Source: an uncultured Lachnospiraceae bacterium (lineage in GTDB: Bacteria; Bacillota; Clostridia; Lachnospirales; Lachnospiraceae). Taken from it: 62,368 nt of DNA. Shown here piece after piece: positions 26,902 to 36,487 of this stretch. Made by a program: the position numbers and the translations under genes. Within the stretch, counting starts at the first letter, position 1; each line of letters opens with the position of its first letter. The notes beneath the pieces were generated by a model. The model saw only the letters and a list, made by a program, of their open reading frames with translations, searched no databases and was not told where the DNA came from. Where the stretch lies: positions 1 through 62,368 of the forward strand of contig CATKXR010000021.1 in assembly GCA_949840805.1 (NCBI GenBank). Reading direction: 5' to 3'.

Positions 26902-28440
26902 CTATCCCATATCCACCACACGGGTTGCCACTCTTTCCCGGAACCGGACGTCATGCTCCACCAGTATCATGGTCGGCCGGTACTTTAACAGCAGCTCCTC
27001 CAACTGCATTCTGGAAAAAACGTCCACATAATTCAACGGTTCGTCCCATATATACACATGAGCCGGCGACAGCAGGCTTGCGGCAATCAAAACCTTCTTT
27101 TTCTGCCCTTCGGAAAATTCCTCCGTCTTTTTTGCAAACTGTTCCCGCTCTAAGCCGAGCTGCCGCAGCAGGGAGAAAAAGAGGCTTTCTTCCAGCCCGC
27201 TTTTTCTGCAGAACTCTTTTATATCCCCGCGCAGTCCCCGGGTATCCTGGCTGATGTAAGAGATCGTCAGGCCGGAGCCCACAGAAATCTCTCCCTGCGA
27301 GATAAACGGCGGCTCTTCCACGCCATAAGCCATACCCTTTTGGTTTCCCAGTAAAACTTTTATAAACGTGGATTTCCCACATCCGTTTCCTCCATGCAGA
27401 AACACCCGTTCTCCCTGTGTCAGCTCAAAATTAAAGTTCTTAAGGACATCTTTTGCGTCTTCTTTGTACCTGACAGCCAGGTCCTTGCAGTAAACCAGCC
27501 TGTCCTTATGAAAAACCAGAGGATTCAGCTTTAACGGGACCGGGCTTTCCACATCCTGCAAAAGCCCTTTTTTCTCCTCCACGGCCCGCTCCATGCGCCT
27601 CTTATACTGAGTGACCCTGCTCTGCATCTTCTTCGTCTTTGCGCCGATGTAAGCCCGTGTGCCGATAAAATGGTCATGGTTTTCCACCGGGTCGTATCCG
27701 ATCTTCATGCTTTCGTTTTTGTCCGCCCACCTGCTGCTTCTGTCCGCCGCCTGTTTTAAAGACGCGATCTCTTTTAAATGCTTCTCGTTCTCCGCTTTCG
27801 CAAAGCTGTCCTTGCGGCATTTATTTTCCCACCAGCTTGAGAAATTCCCGCTTTGCACTTCGATGGTCTTCCGGTTCAGCACCAGCACATGGTCCACACA
27901 GGCATCCAGAAGATCCCTGTCATGAGAAACCAGGATAAATCCTTTTTTCTCCTTCAAATACTGCTTTACCGTCTCTTTGGATTCCTGGTCCAGATGGTCC
28001 GTAGGCTCGTCGATCAGCAAAAACCTTTGTTCCCCGGAGAACAGAACGGCCAGCAAAAGCTTCGTCCTCTGTCCGTGGCTCAGGCTTTTAAAAGGCTCGT
28101 ACAGAACCCCGCCGTCCAGGTGAAGCTTTCCCATCTCCCGAAGGACCCGCCACTCTTCGCACCCCGGTTTAAGCTCCTCCAAAAACTCATACCCGCACAG
28201 CCCCGCCTGTGCGCCGGAAACCTGATAAGGGAAATAATCAAATCCGTCCGGCGCCGTTATGCTGCCGGAATACTCGTATTTTCCCGTCAAAAGGTGAAGG
28301 AACGTAGTCTTTCCCTTCCCGTTTCTCCCGATCAGCCCCAGCTTCCAGTCCGTATCGATGGAGAAAGAGACATTTTCAAAAATCATGTCCGGGCTGCCTT
28401 CATAACCATACATAAGATTCGCTACATGAATCTGTGCCAT
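26902..28440 (-). CDS. ABC-F ribosome-protection protein (Lsa/Vml-like)
   Basis: A soluble tandem-ATPase ABC-F protein of 512 residues. The first ATPase has GRNGKGKTT and an altered signature SHGQRTKLLLA; the second has GGNGCGKST and SEGQKKKVL. A linker between them (about 190-280) contains the coiled region that reaches the ribosome. The compact form resembles Lsa/CplR-type proteins giving lincosamide, pleuromutilin or streptogramin A resistance, though specificity cannot be read from sequence alone. The start at 28440 has GGGAGGGA upstream. A long leader with a tiny ORF precedes it. Confidence 0.88.
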   Translation of the reverse strand: MAQIHVANLMYGYEGSPDMIFENVSFSIDTDWKLGLIGRNGKGKTTFLHLLTGKYEYSGSITAPDGFDYFPYQVSGAQAGLCGYEFLEELKPGCEEWRVLREMGKLHLDGGVLYEPFKSLSHGQRTKLLLAVLFSGEQRFLLIDEPTDHLDQESKETVKQYLKEKKGFILVSHDRDLLDACVDHVLVLNRKTIEVQSGNFSSWWENKCRKDSFAKAENEKHLKEIASLKQAADRSSRWADKNESMKIGYDPVENHDHFIGTRAYIGAKTKKMQSRVTQYKRRMERAVEEKKGLLQDVESPVPLKLNPLVFHKDRLVYCKDLAVRYKEDAKDVLKNFNFELTQGERVFLHGGNGCGKSTFIKVLLGNQKGMAYGVEEPPFISQGEISVGSGLTISYISQDTRGLRGDIKEFCRKSGLEESLFFSLLRQLGLEREQFAKKTEEFSEGQKKKVLIAASLLSPAHVYIWDEPLNYVDVFSRMQLEELLLKYRPTMILVEHDVRFRERVATRVVDMG

Positions 28441-28524
28441 ACACATCCCTCCCTGCACGCAAAAAAATCACATGCTGCCAAGGAATCAGAATCAGCGCCC
28501 TCCTCCGGCCCATAAACGGACATC

Positions 28525-28661
28525 AAAAAAGAGAGGCTATGAAGAATCATAATCCACTTTTGGCAACATGAACAGCAACAGCCTGCCTGGCTGCCGCATA
28601 CAACTGCATCCATGTCATGTCTCAAAAGCAGATCATTTCTTCATCCTTTCACCTCTCTCTT
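28525..28661 (-). promoter_or_regulatory. Candidate attenuator in the ABC-F leader
   Basis: The leader-ORF ribosome binding site AAGAGAGAGG (near 28661-28652) is complementary to CCTCTC at 28536-28531, which runs directly into six T residues. A 9-bp stem GCGGCAGCC/GGCTGTTGC lies between them. Pairing of the distant arms would give a terminator-like structure that also hides the leader start site. Confidence 0.4.
28633..28644 (-). CDS. Three-codon leader ORF (MKK)
   Basis: ATG-AAG-AAA-TGA just downstream of a strong AGAGAGGTG ribosome binding site, about 25 bases from the predicted transcript start. It lies roughly 200 bases before the ABC-F start. Antibiotic-responsive ABC-F genes often have such upstream ORFs controlling transcription or translation attenuation. 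No protein product is implied. Confidence 0.5.
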   Translation of the reverse strand: MKK

Positions 28662-28674
28662 ATAATCTTGTTTT

Positions 28675-28703
28675 ACACTACCACATTTTTTTCATTATTG
28701 CAA
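28675..28703 (-). promoter_or_regulatory. Promoter of the ABC-F/SIR2 leader transcript
   Basis: On the minus strand, TTGCAA (28703-28698) and TAGTGT (28680-28675) are 17 bp apart, with TGG before the -10 giving an extended -10 element. It overlaps the end of the ROK gene. Confidence 0.5.
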
Positions 28704-29585
28704 CTCTTTTTTGTCTTTGCCGGCTTCTTCCATTCCCAGCTTCAATGCCCCCAGAATCCCCTGGTCATCCTTTAAGGACGGCGGAACAATATAAGAATCC
28801 ATATCCTGGAGCTCCTTGGTCTGCAGATAGCCTCCCAGCATTTCCTTCACTTTCTTCCTCACAAGAGGGAACATCTGCTCCTGATGCATGACGCCGCCGC
28901 CCATAATGATCTTCTGGGGAGACAAAACCAGAATATAATTTGTGACTGCGTAAGCCAGATAATGGGCTTCCAGCTCCCACACCTCCTGCCGTCCTGCTAA
29001 CGCTTCTCCTCTTGCCCCCCAGCGCTCCTCTATGGCCGGCCCTGCCGCAAGACCTTCCAGGCAATGTCCGTGGCTGGGGCATTTCCCTTTGTAGGAATCA
29101 TCCTCCCTTACGGGAATCAGCATATGTCCGGCTTCCGGGTGCTGCATCCCGTGCAGAAGTTTCCCCCCTGCCATCACGCCGACCCCGACTCCCGTTCCCA
29201 CCGTGATGTAAATGGCCGTATCCAGGCCCTTTGCACAGCCCCAGGTACTCTCCCCCAGCATGGAACCGTTTACATCCGTGTCAAATCCCACGGGAACATT
29301 CAGTTTCTCCCGAAAATAGCCGCAGATATCATACCCTCTCCATGCCAGCTTGGGCGTCACCATAATATGGCCGTAAGTTTTGGACTTCCGGTCCAGGTCC
29401 ACCGGGCCGAAACATCCGATTCCCAGGGCGGCGATCCCTTTATCCTCAAAATACCCGCGCAGCTTTGGCATGGTGATTTCGGGTGTCTCCGTGGGAATGG
29501 ACACCCGGTCCAGAATCCTGCCTTCCTCGGTTCCCACGGCACAAACCATCTTGGTGCCGCCTGCCTCCAATGCCCCAAATTTCAT
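28695..29585 (-). CDS. ROK-family fructokinase
   Basis: A sugar kinase of 297 residues. It begins FGALEAGGTKMVCAVG (phosphate-1 loop), has GIGCFGPVDLD and ITVGTGVGVGVM, and the zinc-binding CPSHGHCLEG typical of bacterial ROK fructokinases (ScrK/GmuE type). It probably phosphorylates fructose or mannose to the 6-phosphate. The start at 29585 is chosen since the longer frame adds 37 non-homologous residues. It follows the flavodoxin-like gene. Confidence 0.9.
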   Translation of the reverse strand: MKFGALEAGGTKMVCAVGTEEGRILDRVSIPTETPEITMPKLRGYFEDKGIAALGIGCFGPVDLDRKSKTYGHIMVTPKLAWRGYDICGYFREKLNVPVGFDTDVNGSMLGESTWGCAKGLDTAIYITVGTGVGVGVMAGGKLLHGMQHPEAGHMLIPVREDDSYKGKCPSHGHCLEGLAAGPAIEERWGARGEALAGRQEVWELEAHYLAYAVTNYILVLSPQKIIMGGGVMHQEQMFPLVRKKVKEMLGGYLQTKELQDMDSYIVPPSLKDDQGILGALKLGMEEAGKDKKELQ

Positions 29586-29650
29586 AAACTGCCTCCTTGT
29601 GTTATTTTCCGCAACGGCCCGGAGATATACGAGCCGGTTCCTTTCCAAAC

Positions 29651-30277
29651 TTACCGGATGAAATTTGTCCTTATCTTCTCTTCCGGTTCCGGACACGCGA
29701 CGCCCGACGCCTTCCCGGCCTCAATGCACTTTATAAGCCAGGCCATGTTCCGCCCGACGCCGCGCATGATCTGCAACCCTTCCAAATCTTTCCTTACCTC
29801 GTCCGGCGTATTTCCATGGACCATATTCCAGTAATTGGAAGAAACCACCGGCATCCTGTTAATGGTAAAATACTTATTCAGCACGTCCACCGACGCCGTG
29901 GTGCCTGCCCGCCTGGCCGATGCCACCGATGCCCCCGGCTTACAGGCAAAAGCGCTTCCTCCGGAATAGAACGCCCGGTCCAGAAACGCCAGGATCCTTC
30001 CGCTTGGATGGGCATAATACACCGGAGTGCCAAAGACAAAACCGTCCGCCTCTTTGGCCTTTTCCACAAACCGGTTTACAGAGTCGTCCCCAAACACGCA
30101 GCGTCCCTGCTTCCTGCACCCTCCGCAGCCGATACAATCCCGGATTGCATCCTTTCCCAACTGGAAGATCTCCGTCCCGATTCCCTCTTTTTCCAGAGCG
30201 GACGCCACCTCCATAAGAGCCGTAAAAGTGCATCCTTCCTCATTGCAGCTTCCGTTTACCAACAAAACCTTTGCCAT
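29651..30277 (-). CDS. Flavodoxin-family NAD(P)H-dependent FMN reductase-like protein
   Basis: A 208-residue protein beginning VLLVNGSCNEEGCT (FMN phosphate loop) with a cysteine-rich insert CIGCGGCRKQGRC, then GTPVYYAHPSG, as in IsdB/WrbA-like flavodoxin-fold reductases of anaerobes. It probably reduces flavins or small electrophiles using NAD(P)H. The physiological substrate cannot be told. It lies 13 bp after folD. Confidence 0.88.
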   Translation of the reverse strand: MAKVLLVNGSCNEEGCTFTALMEVASALEKEGIGTEIFQLGKDAIRDCIGCGGCRKQGRCVFGDDSVNRFVEKAKEADGFVFGTPVYYAHPSGRILAFLDRAFYSGGSAFACKPGASVASARRAGTTASVDVLNKYFTINRMPVVSSNYWNMVHGNTPDEVRKDLEGLQIMRGVGRNMAWLIKCIEAGKASGVACPEPEEKIRTNFIR

Positions 30278-30290
30278 ATGCCAACCTCCC

Positions 30291-31130
30291 TCATCCTTGG
30301 TTTATAAAGGCCTCTGCCAGATGCCTTGCCAGAACCGCCGTAGTCACCGCCCCGACGCCGCCCGGCACCGGCGTGGCCATGGCCGCCCTGTCCCGGATGC
30401 TGTCAAGATCTACATCCCCGCAGAGTTTCCCGTCCTCGTCCACATTGATCCCCACATCGATCACCACCGCGTCCTGCCCCACATAATCTTTGTCCAGCAT
30501 CTTCGCCCTTCCCGCAGCGGCAACCAAAATCTGCGCGCCCCTGCAGGTTCCCTTCAAATCCTGTGTGCGGGTATGGCAGACCGTGACCGTGCCGTTTTCC
30601 TTCAGCATCAGCATGGCCAGAGGTTTGCCCACCACCAGGCTGCGCCCCACGATCACCACCCGCTTTCCGGTAATGGCAATGTCGTTCTGCTTTAACACCT
30701 CCACCACGGCCTCAGCCGTACAGGGCGCAAAACCGGAGGCATCCCCGGCAAACACCTTTGCCACATTGATCGGGGAGATCCCGTCCAAATCCTTTTTCGG
30801 ATCAATCATCTCCTCAATATCCCGCTCGCGTATCTGCCCGGGAAGAGGGCGCAGAAGCAAGATCCCGCTCACGTCTTCATCCCCGTTGATCTTCATAAAT
30901 TCCCTCTTAAAGTCCCCGTCTGAAATATCCCCGGGAAAGGCATAGGACTCCGCCCTCAGCCCAAAACTCTCCATCTTCTTAATTGCCCCCCGCTCATAAG
31001 ACATGTCATCCGGATTCTCCCCCACCCGTACAATCGCAAGCTTCGGGGGCTTTCCCTTAATCCCGGCAAGCAATTCCTGCACTTCTCCCTTGATTTTCGC
31101 GGAAACCTCCGCTCCCTTCAGGATCTCCAT
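30291..31130 (-). CDS. folD: Methylene-THF dehydrogenase/cyclohydrolase FolD
   Basis: A 279-residue bifunctional enzyme interconverting 5,10-methylene-, methenyl- and 10-formyl-THF. The conserved lysine lies in MSYERGAIKKM (SxxYxxxK-like). VVGKPLAMLML and the NADP loop VIVGRSLVVGKP are present, and the end has PVPGGVG. It is next to fchA, giving a compact one-carbon pair typical of acetogenic or glycine-using Clostridia. Confidence 0.96.
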   Translation of the reverse strand: MEILKGAEVSAKIKGEVQELLAGIKGKPPKLAIVRVGENPDDMSYERGAIKKMESFGLRAESYAFPGDISDGDFKREFMKINGDEDVSGILLLRPLPGQIRERDIEEMIDPKKDLDGISPINVAKVFAGDASGFAPCTAEAVVEVLKQNDIAITGKRVVIVGRSLVVGKPLAMLMLKENGTVTVCHTRTQDLKGTCRGAQILVAAAGRAKMLDKDYVGQDAVVIDVGINVDEDGKLCGDVDLDSIRDRAAMATPVPGGVGAVTTAVLARHLAEAFINQG

Positions 31131-31143
31131 AGCATTCCTCCCA

Positions 31144-31773
31144 TCACAATTTCAGGCTTTTTTGCACTTTCTCATAAATCCCGTCTGCTTTTCTGATCCC
31201 TTCTTCCACCACCTGTCCAGCCTTCTCGTTCAGCGCCTTTGCCCTCTCCTGGTTCTTCATGGATCTGGTATTAATGTACACATTCATCACCGCGCCTGTA
31301 AGGGCCGCCCTTGCAAACTGTACCGCTACACCCACGTCCGACACCGCCATGCGGCTGCCTTTCTCTTCCAGGCATTCAAGAATCTCCAGCACACGCAAAG
31401 CCTTATCCATGATCTCCATAGGCACAAAGCTGGCAGCTAAAAGCCGCTCCTCCATGACCTCTTCCTTCTCCGCTCTCTGCTTTTCTGTCTCCGCCGGCAT
31501 TTTGTAAGCCTCAGCCAGGGGCGCGAACACCTGGGCATCCCGGTCTGCCAGCCCGAAAAGTTCTCTTTGGAGCCCTGCCAGCTCTTCTAAGTTCTGCCGG
31601 ACTTCCTCTTCTACATCCGCATACCGTTTCTTGCCCACAGTCAGATTGGCGACCATCTGCCCCAAAGCCGCTCCCAACGCGCCTCCTAAAGCCGAGGCCC
31701 CGCCTCCTCCCGGAACCGGGGCCTTGGAGGCCAGTTCATCCATCCATTCTCCTAAAATCTGCTTTTCAATCAT
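31144..31773 (-). CDS. fchA: Methenyl-THF cyclohydrolase FchA
   Basis: A 209-residue member of the formiminotransferase-cyclodeaminase C-terminal family. The signature APVPGGGGASALGGALGAAL is near the N-terminus and the rest is helical. It hydrolyses 5,10-methenyl-THF or acts as a cyclodeaminase. It lies 13 bp upstream of folD in the same transcript, so the two probably handle the same intermediates. Confidence 0.92.
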   Translation of the reverse strand: MIEKQILGEWMDELASKAPVPGGGGASALGGALGAALGQMVANLTVGKKRYADVEEEVRQNLEELAGLQRELFGLADRDAQVFAPLAEAYKMPAETEKQRAEKEEVMEERLLAASFVPMEIMDKALRVLEILECLEEKGSRMAVSDVGVAVQFARAALTGAVMNVYINTRSMKNQERAKALNEKAGQVVEEGIRKADGIYEKVQKSLKL

Positions 31774-31792
31774 AACACTGTCCCTTTCTGTT

Positions 31793-32770
31793 CTATTTTC
31801 CCTGCCCGTTTCCTCTTTGCCCGGCTTCTTCCGTCTGTCTTTTTCCTTTTACGGGAACCTCAAACCAACCCACAGGAAGCTGGGCCAGAATTATCCCCGC
31901 AAATACCATCCCGCAGCCGGACAGCTCCCTTGCCGACAATCTCTGGCCTAACAAAACCCAGCCGGCCAGCACGGAGAACACCGACTCCAGGCTCATAAGC
32001 AAAGACGCGATTGTCGGCGCGATATTCTTCTGGGCCACCACCTGCAAAGTATACGCCACACCGCAGGACATGACGCCGGCATACAACACCGGCAGCCATG
32101 CCGCCGCCACTCCCTTCCAGGACGGCGTCTCAAAAAGCAGCATCATCACCCCGGAGAGAAGACCTGCCGTAAAAAACTGCACGCAGGAGATCACCACCCC
32201 GTCTGCCCTGGGCGAAAAATAATCGATGACCAGAATATGCAGGGAAAAGCCAATGGAGCATAAAAACACCAAAAAATCCCCCCGCCCTACGGAAAATCCT
32301 TCCCTGATACATAACAGATACATCCCGGCCGCGGCTACCGCCACACTCACCCACACGTTCATCCCCACCCGCTTTTTCATAAAAAGCCCGAAGACCGGCA
32401 CCAGGATAATATAGAGCGCCGTGATAAATCCTGCTTTTCCCACCGTGGTAAAGGCAATCCCGAACTGCTGCAAAGAGCTGGCAACGCACAAAAAAGCCCC
32501 GCAGCACAGGCCGCCCAAAATGCCCGTCCTGCTCCTCTCCCGCTTTTTTGCCTCCGTGAGCCCTTCCTGCTGCCGGCGGTTCAGACTGCGGAGGAGAAAA
32601 ATGCAGGGAATCAGCACCACGCCTCCGATCGAAAAGCGGCAGAAATTAAAGGTAAAGCCGCCCACATAATTCATCCCCTCGCTCTGCGCCACAAATGCGG
32701 TCCCCCATATAAGGGCGGTCAGCACCAGCATCCCGCTGCTGATTAGGGATCTTCTTCTTACAGGTTCCAT
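31793..32770 (-). CDS. EamA/DMT-family transporter
   Basis: A 325-residue, ten-segment membrane protein with two EamA repeats: IWGTAFVAQ in the first, and GVAYTLQVVAQKNIAPTIASLLMSLESVFSVLAGW in the second, shown here only as a landmark for the conserved end. A short charged tail follows. It probably exports a metabolite or amino acid. The substrate is unknown. Confidence 0.88.
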   Translation of the reverse strand: MEPVRRRSLISSGMLVLTALIWGTAFVAQSEGMNYVGGFTFNFCRFSIGGVVLIPCIFLLRSLNRRQQEGLTEAKKRERSRTGILGGLCCGAFLCVASSLQQFGIAFTTVGKAGFITALYIILVPVFGLFMKKRVGMNVWVSVAVAAAGMYLLCIREGFSVGRGDFLVFLCSIGFSLHILVIDYFSPRADGVVISCVQFFTAGLLSGVMMLLFETPSWKGVAAAWLPVLYAGVMSCGVAYTLQVVAQKNIAPTIASLLMSLESVFSVLAGWVLLGQRLSARELSGCGMVFAGIILAQLPVGWFEVPVKGKRQTEEAGQRGNGQGK

Positions 32771-32841
32771 GATTCCGACTTCCTCCCGTCATCCTTTCCT
32801 AAAACCGGATACCTTTCGGAAAAACACGGCCCTGCCGGTTC

Positions 32842-34140
32842 TTACCGGTTGGCCAGCTCCTCCGTGATTTCCTCCCAGTTAATCCCCTTCACTGCCATCA
32901 GCACCATCATATGGTACAGGAAATCGGATATCTCATATTTGACTTCTTCCGGGTCGGGATTCTTTGCCGCAATCACAATCTCCGTGGCCTCCTCGCCTAT
33001 TTTTTTCAGGATCTTGTCCATGCCTTTGTCAAACAGATAATTCGTATAAGAGCCTTCCTTAGGGTGTTCTTTCCTGTCCAGGATCACGGAAAACACATCT
33101 TCAAATACTTTTAACGGATTGGCCTCCCTGTGCTCCTTTTTCGCTAAAGTCTTGTAAAAACAGCTTGTATTGCCGGTGTGGCACGCGGCCCCGATCTGAT
33201 GGACCTTTGCCAGGATCGTGTCATTGTCACAATCCAGATGAAGGGAGCGCACATATTGGAAATGTCCGGAGGTCTCCCCTTTCAGCCACTGGGACTTCCG
33301 GCTCCGGCTGTAGTAATTCATCTTTCCTGTCCGCAGGGTGTCCTTGAAAGCCTGCTCATTCATATACGCCATCATCAGGACCTGGTCCGTCTTATAATCC
33401 TGCACGATCACCGGAATCAGCCCGTCCTCACCGACCTTAAAGCTGTTCCAGTCCACGGAGCTGGAAAAGGTCTCCACATTCATCCCGCGCCTCTTAAGCT
33501 CCCCCTTCAGCTCCATATAGCTTCCCTCGTCTTCCTTCGGCACGGTCAGGGCCACCCCCGCGCAATGCTCTGCTGCCATGCACACGGAAATCACCGGAAG
33601 CTCCTGCTCGTTGCATAATATAAGAAAGGGGCTTTCCTGCCGGATATACGATTCCGATTCCAATATTTCTACATTGTCCCCTGTTTCCAGCAGCATCACA
33701 GACGCTCCCAGCTGGGAAAATTCCGGCACACGCCCCAGCAGCCGGGGAGAAGGAAGATAGACGTAGATCTTCTCGCCGCCAAACCGGTCCGCGGCTTCTT
33801 TGATCAGATCAACATTGTCCATGTCGGACCCGTCTAAAAACACGGCGTATGCCCCGGCATACAAGTACTTTTTCACGTCCTCCAGCCGCCTTACCCGGCC
33901 TCCGGTGACAATCGGAATATCAATGAGACGGGCCAGTTCTTTGATCATTCCGATTGTCCGCTCATGATCCTGGTCGCTTTCTGACATATCCCATAAAAGC
34001 AGGCCGTCCGCGCCATTATCATTATAGTAATGGGCCAGGGTTTTTAAAGAACGGCTGTCCGTCTCTCCTTTCTTTCCCAATACCACCGCTTTTCCCTCAC
34101 GGCATCCGATTCCTGCAAATAAACGTTTCCTGTCTGACAT
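32842..34140 (-). CDS. hisIE: HisIE with N-terminal HisF-like domain
   Basis: A 432-residue fusion. Residues 1-225 resemble the HisA/HisF barrel ([36 protein letters not shown]) but are divergent. Residues about 235-340 are phosphoribosyl-AMP cyclohydrolase with [15 protein letters not shown] and the metal-binding [10 protein letters not shown] and CHTGNTSCF. Residues about 345-432 are phosphoribosyl-ATP pyrophosphatase with [13 protein letters not shown]. It carries out steps 2 and 3 of histidine synthesis. No other his gene is nearby, so it is a lone unit. Confidence 0.92.
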   Translation of the reverse strand: MSDRKRLFAGIGCREGKAVVLGKKGETDSRSLKTLAHYYNDNGADGLLLWDMSESDQDHERTIGMIKELARLIDIPIVTGGRVRRLEDVKKYLYAGAYAVFLDGSDMDNVDLIKEAADRFGGEKIYVYLPSPRLLGRVPEFSQLGASVMLLETGDNVEILESESYIRQESPFLILCNEQELPVISVCMAAEHCAGVALTVPKEDEGSYMELKGELKRRGMNVETFSSSVDWNSFKVGEDGLIPVIVQDYKTDQVLMMAYMNEQAFKDTLRTGKMNYYSRSRKSQWLKGETSGHFQYVRSLHLDCDNDTILAKVHQIGAACHTGNTSCFYKTLAKKEHREANPLKVFEDVFSVILDRKEHPKEGSYTNYLFDKGMDKILKKIGEEATEIVIAAKNPDPEEVKYEISDFLYHMMVLMAVKGINWEEITEELANR

Positions 34141-34191
34141 AAGACACTGGCCTCCTGATATTTCCTTTTTCCGTTTGTTGAAACTTTTCCG

Positions 34192-36366
34192 TTACGGGTT
34201 CTTTACTGCCGTAAACACCTTCACGCTGCGGGCGCCGATCTTAAAGGATTCCCCCACGGCCTGCCCCGGCACCTGGCGCTTTGCCCCGGTGTCCACCATC
34301 ATCTCCCAGCGCATCCCCTCCGGCAGGGAAGGAAGCAGCACCTCCAGCTCTTCCCAGTAGGCATTGGACCCCACATAGACCACATCTTCTGGGCCGTCCT
34401 CCTCCTGCCCGGCAAACATGACTCCCACATAGCGCTCATGCTGTGCAAAATGCCCTCTCCACGGCTTTTCCCCGTGAAAGCTTGTATCGGGGAAGCCGCA
34501 GGCGCCTTCGCTTACATTAGCCCGCAATACCCGATGGGCCTTGCGGAATGCAATCATATATTTAAAGAATTCGAAAATATCCCTGTTCTCTTCCAGCAGG
34601 TTCCAGTCCAGCCAGGAAGTGATATTATCCTGGCAGTAGGCGTTGTTATTGCCGAACTGGGTATTACAGAACTCGTCCCCTGCCAAAAACATGGGAATCC
34701 CGCGGCTGCACATCAAAAGCCCAAAGGCATTGCGGATCATCCGGCGGCGCAGGGCATTGATTTCGGGATCGTCCGTTTCCCCCTCCACGCCGCAGTTCCA
34801 GCTATTGTTGTCATTGGCCCCGTCCGTGTTGTCCCAGCCGTTCTTTTCGTTGTGCTTCACATTGTAAGAAAACATGTCATAAAGGGTAAACCCGTCATGG
34901 CAGGTAATAAAATTCACGGAGGCATTCTTCCTGGCGCTGGCCTTGTAGATGTCCTTGGAACCCACCATCTTGTAAGCCGCCGCCTGGGCAAATCCCTCGT
35001 CCCCTTTCAGGTAACGGCGCATATCGTCCCGGTACTTTCCGTTCCACTCTGCCCACCGGTTCCAGGAAGGAAAGGTTCCTACCTGGTAAAGCCCTACCGC
35101 GTCCCACGCCTCGGCGATCAGCTTCACGTCCCCAAGGATCGGGTCAAAGGCCAGAGATTGGAGAAGCGGCGGCTTATCCATGGGAGTCCCGTCCTCATTG
35201 CGCCCCAGGATGGAGGCCAAATCGAACCGGAACCCATTGATCCGGTAAGTGCTGACCCAATAGCGCAGGCAGTTTAATATCATCTGATGGACAATAGGGT
35301 GGTTGCAGTTTAAAGTATTGCCGCAGCCGCTGAAATTGTAATAATAGCCTTCCGGGGTCAGCAGGTAATAGATATTGTTGTCAAAGCCTTTGAAGGAGAA
35401 AAACGGCCCGTTTTCATTTCCTTCCGCCGTGTGGTTAAACACCACATCCAGATAGACCTCAATCCCGTTCTGGTTAAACTCCCAGATCAGGTTCTTTAGC
35501 TCATTCCCCTCCCGGTTGTGTTCCTTTTTTGCCGTATAACTGGTATTGGGGGCAAAGAAACTGACCGTGCTGTATCCCCAGTAATTGTAGAGCTTTTCCC
35601 CGTCCACTTCCCTGTAATCCTGCATCTCATCAAACTCAAAGATCGGCATCAGCTCCACCACATTAACGCCCAATTCCTTTAAGTAGGGAAGCTTTTCACG
35701 AAGTCCGGCAAAAGTACCGGGGTGTACCACGCCGGAGGATTTGTCCATGGTAAAGCCCCTGACATGGAGCTCATAGATCACCAGGTCTTCCATGGGCAGC
35801 AGCGGGGAGCGCATATTTCCCCAGTCAAAGTCGTCTTTTACCACCCTGGCCTTGTAATGCTGTTCTCCCGGGGAGGAATCCCCCCACTGGCTCTGGCCGG
35901 TAACGGCCTTGGCATAAGGATCCAAAAGGTATTTTGTCTTGTCAAAAATAAGTCCTTTTTGAGGGTCATAAGGCCCGTCCACCCGGTATGCATATTCAAA
36001 TTCCTCGATATTGAGCTTAAACACGATCATGGAATATACATTGCCGATCCGGTAATGCTCCGGAAACGGCAGGACCGCAAAAGGTTCTTTTTCCATAGGA
36101 CGGAACAGCAAAAGCTCGATGGATGTGGCTCCATGGGAGTACACGGTAAAATTCACGCCGCCCGGAATGGCCGTGGCGCCGTTGGTCTCATAGAATCCGG
36201 GACGGATATCAAAACCTGCCACATGGTCCATAGGCACCAGATGAATGGTACGCGGCAGGGCCAGCTTTGCTACCGAATCTTCCTGGCTTTTCTGTTCCTT
36301 TATGACTTCACTCCTTGCTACCACGTCGTCCTTCGTATTTTTATCTTCGGCCGTTGTCTTCCCCAT
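34192..36366 (-). CDS. glgX: Glycogen debranching enzyme GlgX/isoamylase-like
   Basis: A GH13 debranching enzyme of 724 residues. A CBM48-like N-domain (about 60-190) precedes the catalytic barrel with VVFNHTAEG, GFRFDLASILG (nucleophile region), IAEAWDAVG and CHDGFTLYDM. It removes alpha-1,6 branches from glycogen or limit dextrins. The start at 36366 has GCGAGG upstream; the longer frame adds 15 residues. The first 45 residues are charged and probably disordered. Confidence 0.93.
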   Translation of the reverse strand: MGKTTAEDKNTKDDVVARSEVIKEQKSQEDSVAKLALPRTIHLVPMDHVAGFDIRPGFYETNGATAIPGGVNFTVYSHGATSIELLLFRPMEKEPFAVLPFPEHYRIGNVYSMIVFKLNIEEFEYAYRVDGPYDPQKGLIFDKTKYLLDPYAKAVTGQSQWGDSSPGEQHYKARVVKDDFDWGNMRSPLLPMEDLVIYELHVRGFTMDKSSGVVHPGTFAGLREKLPYLKELGVNVVELMPIFEFDEMQDYREVDGEKLYNYWGYSTVSFFAPNTSYTAKKEHNREGNELKNLIWEFNQNGIEVYLDVVFNHTAEGNENGPFFSFKGFDNNIYYLLTPEGYYYNFSGCGNTLNCNHPIVHQMILNCLRYWVSTYRINGFRFDLASILGRNEDGTPMDKPPLLQSLAFDPILGDVKLIAEAWDAVGLYQVGTFPSWNRWAEWNGKYRDDMRRYLKGDEGFAQAAAYKMVGSKDIYKASARKNASVNFITCHDGFTLYDMFSYNVKHNEKNGWDNTDGANDNNSWNCGVEGETDDPEINALRRRMIRNAFGLLMCSRGIPMFLAGDEFCNTQFGNNNAYCQDNITSWLDWNLLEENRDIFEFFKYMIAFRKAHRVLRANVSEGACGFPDTSFHGEKPWRGHFAQHERYVGVMFAGQEEDGPEDVVYVGSNAYWEELEVLLPSLPEGMRWEMMVDTGAKRQVPGQAVGESFKIGARSVKVFTAVKNP

Positions 36367-36487
36367 AATGTTTTCCTCGCTTTCTTTGCCTGAAAATACG
36401 GTCGCCCACATCCTATGTGGCAGAATATCCCCCCTGGGAGCTGTCCTCTTACCATAACAGCCCGGAACCCTTTTATAGAGTTAAAAA

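Noticed and set aside
28422..28625. 67-residue ORF covering the ABC-F leader
   Set aside because: Cysteine-rich and overlapping the ABC-F start, with no good ribosome binding site; the region is better explained as an attenuator.
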